Source: Flagellimonas alvinocaridis (GTDB lineage Bacteria > Bacteroidota > Bacteroidia > Flavobacteriales > Flavobacteriaceae). From it: a stretch of 64,000 nucleotides of DNA. Under the pieces are notes generated by a model, which did no database searches, was not told the origin of the DNA, and was given only the letters and a program-made list of their open reading frames with translations. Position 1 is the first letter of the stretch, and each line of letters starts with the position of its first letter. Shown here piece by piece: positions 61,058 to 64,000 of this stretch. The translations under genes and the position numbers were made by a program. The DNA is taken from positions 1 to 64,000 of the forward strand of contig NZ_SNTZ01000008.1 of NCBI RefSeq assembly GCF_004916895.1, given 5' to 3'.

Positions 61058-63274
61058 TTATTCAGGAAGGGCAAAGGCCATAATATATCCACCAGGTTCT
61101 TGTTCGTTTCCGGCCATGGCAACGGCCAAATATTGTTTGCCTCCACTCATATAAGTGCTGGGCGTAGCAGTCCCCGATGTTGGTAACAGCGTTTCCCAAA
61201 GCAGTTGTCCATTATCCTTGTCAAAAGCAAAGAGTTTATCATCATGGGTCCCTGTTAAAAAAACAATTCCACCAGCAGTCACAATGGGTCCGGCCGAACC
61301 TCCCGTTCCGGTTATGGGCATTCCTTCTTCCTGTAGATCAGGATAATTTCCCACAGGAACTTTCCATTCATATTCCCCAGTATTCAGGTTGATGGCATTC
61401 AAAGTACCCCATGGCGGCTTAATTCCCGGTCTGCCCTTACTGTCCCTAAAATACCCATAAGCCCTTATGTTCAAAAACCTTGGCAAGGTATCCTGCTGTG
61501 TTTCCGTATTGGCTTGTTCATTGGCCTGAACTTCCTTGAGCCAACGGTCCTCTCGCCTAGACCTTGTATTTCTTTGTTCGAACAAGTATGCCAAAATAGC
61601 TTCTTCCTCCCCCGGAAGTACACTGGAAAATGAAGGCATCTTTCCTACACCATCCGCTATTTTCTTCAAGATTTCCTTTCCATCCATCTGGGCTTCCAAT
61701 CCCAAAAGTGAAGGATAATCTGGTTCCTGACCATTCTTATCAGCACCATGACAGCTTGCACAAAAGTTTTTATAAAATTGTTCTCCTTGCTCATACAAAG
61801 AGGTATTCCCTCCATGGTTTTTATTGTTGTTGACTTTTTTCAGCAAACTGATTTCGGGAGAGTCATTCGATTTCACATATAGTACCCCTGTATTGGGGTC
61901 ATAAGCACCTCCACCCCAACTAGAGCCTCCCCTGCTTCCCGGAAACATAAAGGTCCCAATAGTATCGGGGGGTGTAAACACCCCTTCGTAACGATACGAA
62001 TTAAACGCTTTCAACAAGGAGTCATGGGATTCTTGGGAGTAAAAACTCAAATCATCCGCAGTGATGGATTGTCTAGCATATGGAGCTGGTTTAAGAGGGA
62101 AGGGTTGTGTAGGCCAAGCATGTTCCCCGGGGGTGTTGGATGCAGGTACTGGCCTTTCTTCCACAGGGAACAAAGGCTCCCCAGTTTCCCTATCCAATAC
62201 ATACAAAAACCCTACCTTGGATGTTTGGGCAACCGCATCCACTTTTTGCCCATCCCGTTCCAAGGTCACCAAATTTGGAGGTGCAGCCAAATCGTAATCC
62301 CATAAATCGTGATGCACAGTCTGAAAGTGCCATATATATTTGCCTGTTCCTGCATCAAGGGCCACAACACAGTTTCCAAACAGGTTCATGCCTTCTCTAT
62401 CGGCGCCATAATAATCATAAGTCGGGGACCCCAATGAAACAAAGACCATTCCCCGTTCTTCGTCAATACTCATTCCTGCCCAATTATTGGCTCCTCCCGC
62501 ATATTTCCATGCGTCTTTGGGCCAAGTGTCATACCCAACTTCCCCGGGTTTGGGAATGGTATGAAACTTCCACTTAAGTTCTCCTGTCCTAATATCATAT
62601 GCCCTGATATATCCCGGTTCGGCCCCATAAAGTTCGGAAACTTCGGTCCCCATGATCAACAAATCATTATAAACAATCCCAGGGGATGTTGGGATGACCG
62701 AAATGGCGTCGGGGTTTCCCCTAAGCCCTACATTCATGCTTGCCCTACCGCTTACGCCAAAGGAAAGTATGGGTTTCCCGGTAAGGGCTTCCACTGCAAA
62801 AAGTTCATCACCGGCCGTAAACAATATTCTTTTATCATCCCCATCCTCCCAATAGGTCACTCCCCTACTAACTCCTCCCCCGGTTCCTCCATCGAAAGGG
62901 TCAAAGGACCATACTAACTTTCCAGTACTTGCTTCCAGCGCATATAATCTGTGTCTAGCCGAAGTAGTGTACATTACCCCATCCACTACGATTGGGTTGG
63001 ACTCATTTCTGGAAAATCTGGTGCCCTCTCGGGCATCGTTGGGCCTAAAGGTCCATGCAGGCTGTAGTTTGGCAACGTTTTCCTTACTTATCTGCTTTAA
63101 AGGAGAAAAACTACTGCTATGCTTATCCGCTTTGTAAATGCTCCATGTTCGTTCCATGTGAGTATTTTCCCCACATCCCACACTCAACAATTGTGCGCAA
63201 AGGATAAATCCAATGATTCTCTTAGTTTTCAATTTAGCTCTTTTTAAAAATGGTCGCTTAAATATAAAGCTCAT
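61058..63274 (-). CDS. PQQ-dependent dehydrogenase with an internal cytochrome c domain, lipoprotein
   Basis: 738 residues. Signal and lipobox LSVGC (Cys34), then an eight-bladed quinoprotein propeller (PAWTFRPNDAREGTRFSRNE, YDTWPKDAWKYAGGANNWAG, TVHHDLWDYDLAAPPNLV). A cytochrome c domain with CASCH (505-509) is inserted before the last blades (about 490-570), after which the propeller resumes with IKPPWGTLNAINLNTGEYEW and closes. Electrons from sugar or alcohol oxidation would pass to the heme and the respiratory chain. The second amidohydrolase gene is divergent at 63498. Confidence 0.9.
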   Translation of the reverse strand: MSFIFKRPFLKRAKLKTKRIIGFILCAQLLSVGCGENTHMERTWSIYKADKHSSSFSPLKQISKENVAKLQPAWTFRPNDAREGTRFSRNESNPIVVDGVMYTTSARHRLYALEASTGKLVWSFDPFDGGTGGGVSRGVTYWEDGDDKRILFTAGDELFAVEALTGKPILSFGVSGRASMNVGLRGNPDAISVIPTSPGIVYNDLLIMGTEVSELYGAEPGYIRAYDIRTGELKWKFHTIPKPGEVGYDTWPKDAWKYAGGANNWAGMSIDEERGMVFVSLGSPTYDYYGADREGMNLFGNCVVALDAGTGKYIWHFQTVHHDLWDYDLAAPPNLVTLERDGQKVDAVAQTSKVGFLYVLDRETGEPLFPVEERPVPASNTPGEHAWPTQPFPLKPAPYARQSITADDLSFYSQESHDSLLKAFNSYRYEGVFTPPDTIGTFMFPGSRGGSSWGGGAYDPNTGVLYVKSNDSPEISLLKKVNNNKNHGGNTSLYEQGEQFYKNFCASCHGADKNGQEPDYPSLLGLEAQMDGKEILKKIADGVGKMPSFSSVLPGEEEAILAYLFEQRNTRSRREDRWLKEVQANEQANTETQQDTLPRFLNIRAYGYFRDSKGRPGIKPPWGTLNAINLNTGEYEWKVPVGNYPDLQEEGMPITGTGGSAGPIVTAGGIVFLTGTHDDKLFAFDKDNGQLLWETLLPTSGTATPSTYMSGGKQYLAVAMAGNEQEPGGYIMAFALPE

Positions 63275-63366
63275 ATCCTGAACATTAATTTAAATTTTGT
63301 ATGCTGATATCACAAATCGAATCATCAAATATGTATCTTGTTTCCAACGATATAGCATGGTAAGAG

Positions 63367-63397
63367 TATAGGGTTATTACTTCCTTAAGTGTATTTA
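63367..63397 (+). promoter_or_regulatory. Candidate ECF promoter of the second amidohydrolase
   Basis: Plus strand: TATAGGGT (63367-63374), 16 bp, GTATTTA (63391-63397), identical in layout to the copies in loci 2 and 3. The start codon at 63498 leaves a leader of about 95 nt. Confidence 0.7.
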
Positions 63398-63497
63398 TAT
63401 ATGAGCCGTTAGAACAAATGAGCCATTTATTGTTTCTCAAACATTTTTTCGGTCCAAAAGCCATAAATTAAATATATCCACTAAACCAACTAAACCG

Positions 63498-64000
63498 ATG
63501 GACATCCGCACCAACCTAAACCGACTACGCTTCTCAGTTCTAATTGTTTTATTAACCCTTGGTTTGGGGTTACATGCCCAAGAATATGATCTTGTTCTAA
63601 AGGGAGGTCACCTTATTGATACGAAAAATAATATCAATACCCCTATGGATATAGGCATTAAGGATGGAAAAATAAAAACCGTATCCAAGAGCATTTCTGT
63701 GAAAAAAACTGAAAAATCCATCGATATTTCCGGGTATTTTGTAACACCTGGCCTTATAGATATGCACGTTCATGTGTTTATGGGCAACGAGTTGGATGAC
63801 TATATTGCCAATGCCCAGACCAGTGTAATGCCGGATGGGTTTACCTTTAGGTCCGGGGTAACCACGGTTGTGGATGCAGGTTCATCCGGTTGGAGGAATT
63901 TTCCCTTGTTCAAAGAGCAAACCATTGACAAGGCCAAAACGCGGGTGTTGGCAATGCTCAATATCGTGGGTCATGGCATGAAAAGTAGGTTCGATGAGCA
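63498..64000 (+). CDS. Exported amidohydrolase/deacetylase-family protein, partial (window end)
   Basis: The first 167 codons are inside the window, starting MDIRTNLNRLRFSVLIVLLT, with a signal peptide ending LHAQ. The body closely parallels the enzyme at 26588: EYDLVLKGGHLIDTKNNINT, TPGLIDMHVHVFMG (metal-binding HVH), FTFRSGVTTVVDAGSSGWRN and TRVLAMLNIVGHGM. A second gene set for the same pathway may continue beyond the window. Confidence 0.9.
   Translation, partial: MDIRTNLNRLRFSVLIVLLTLGLGLHAQEYDLVLKGGHLIDTKNNINTPMDIGIKDGKIKTVSKSISVKKTEKSIDISGYFVTPGLIDMHVHVFMGNELDDYIANAQTSVMPDGFTFRSGVTTVVDAGSSGWRNFPLFKEQTIDKAKTRVLAMLNIVGHGMKSRFDE

Overview
The window looks like a chromosome segment of a marine Flavobacteriaceae (Bacteroidota). 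It has three SusC/SusD pairs, each with a FecR anti-sigma factor and an ECF sigma factor. It also has Bacteroidota -7 promoter boxes (TAnnTTTG), many lipoproteins and secreted catabolic enzymes, a CarboxypepD-type SusC N-terminus and LytTR/LytS-type signalling. No species call is attempted.

Layout. 84-7555 (minus): utilisation locus 1 (sigma, FecR, SusC, SusD). The SusC gene is a compositional mosaic: its sensory N-terminus matches the GC-rich neighbours, while the barrel and SusD are AT-rich. 7687-18573: a GC-rich accessory stretch with a 50-bp tandem repeat, two ArsR/SRPBCC modules sharing an operator design, decayed gene fragments, a beta-barrel-like protein, a RadC-like protein without its metal ligands, a zinc-finger protein, a ComM/YifB ATPase and a tyrosine integrase next to a tRNA-Arg. 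18877-39653 (minus): utilisation locus 2 with a long catabolic operon. 39763-41229 (plus): its sigma factor and a CBM9-like lipoprotein. 41413-49630 (minus): utilisation locus 3 with a second SelA-like PLP enzyme. 50287-53201: upp, a beta-CASP hydrolase and an ATP-cone/nuclease protein. 53261-61049: a LytS/LytTR two-component pair divergent from an operon of one lipoprotein and four mutually paralogous secreted proteins of unknown function. 61058-64000: a second quinoprotein dehydrogenase and, cut by the window edge, a second copy of the amidohydrolase.

How the genes may work together. The locus 2 operon encodes a GH20-like glycosidase, an integral-membrane acyltransferase-like protein, a PQQ/cytochrome c sugar dehydrogenase, an SMP-30 lactonase, an amidohydrolase/deacetylase, a SelA-like PLP lyase, RidA, an RraA-like protein, a BASS-family transporter, a KDG kinase and a KDPG aldolase. 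The first enzymes carry Sec, Tat or lipoprotein signals; the kinase and aldolase do not. I infer a periplasmic oxidative route in which an amino sugar is released, deacetylated, oxidised to an aldonate and deaminated to 2-keto-3-deoxygluconate, then imported, phosphorylated and cleaved.

Regulation. Four promoters in the window share a sharply spaced motif, TAYAGGGT-N16-GTAYYTA: FecR of loci 2 and 3, the catabolic operon, and the second amidohydrolase. It is a strong candidate for the ECF sigma promoter linking these loci into one regulon.
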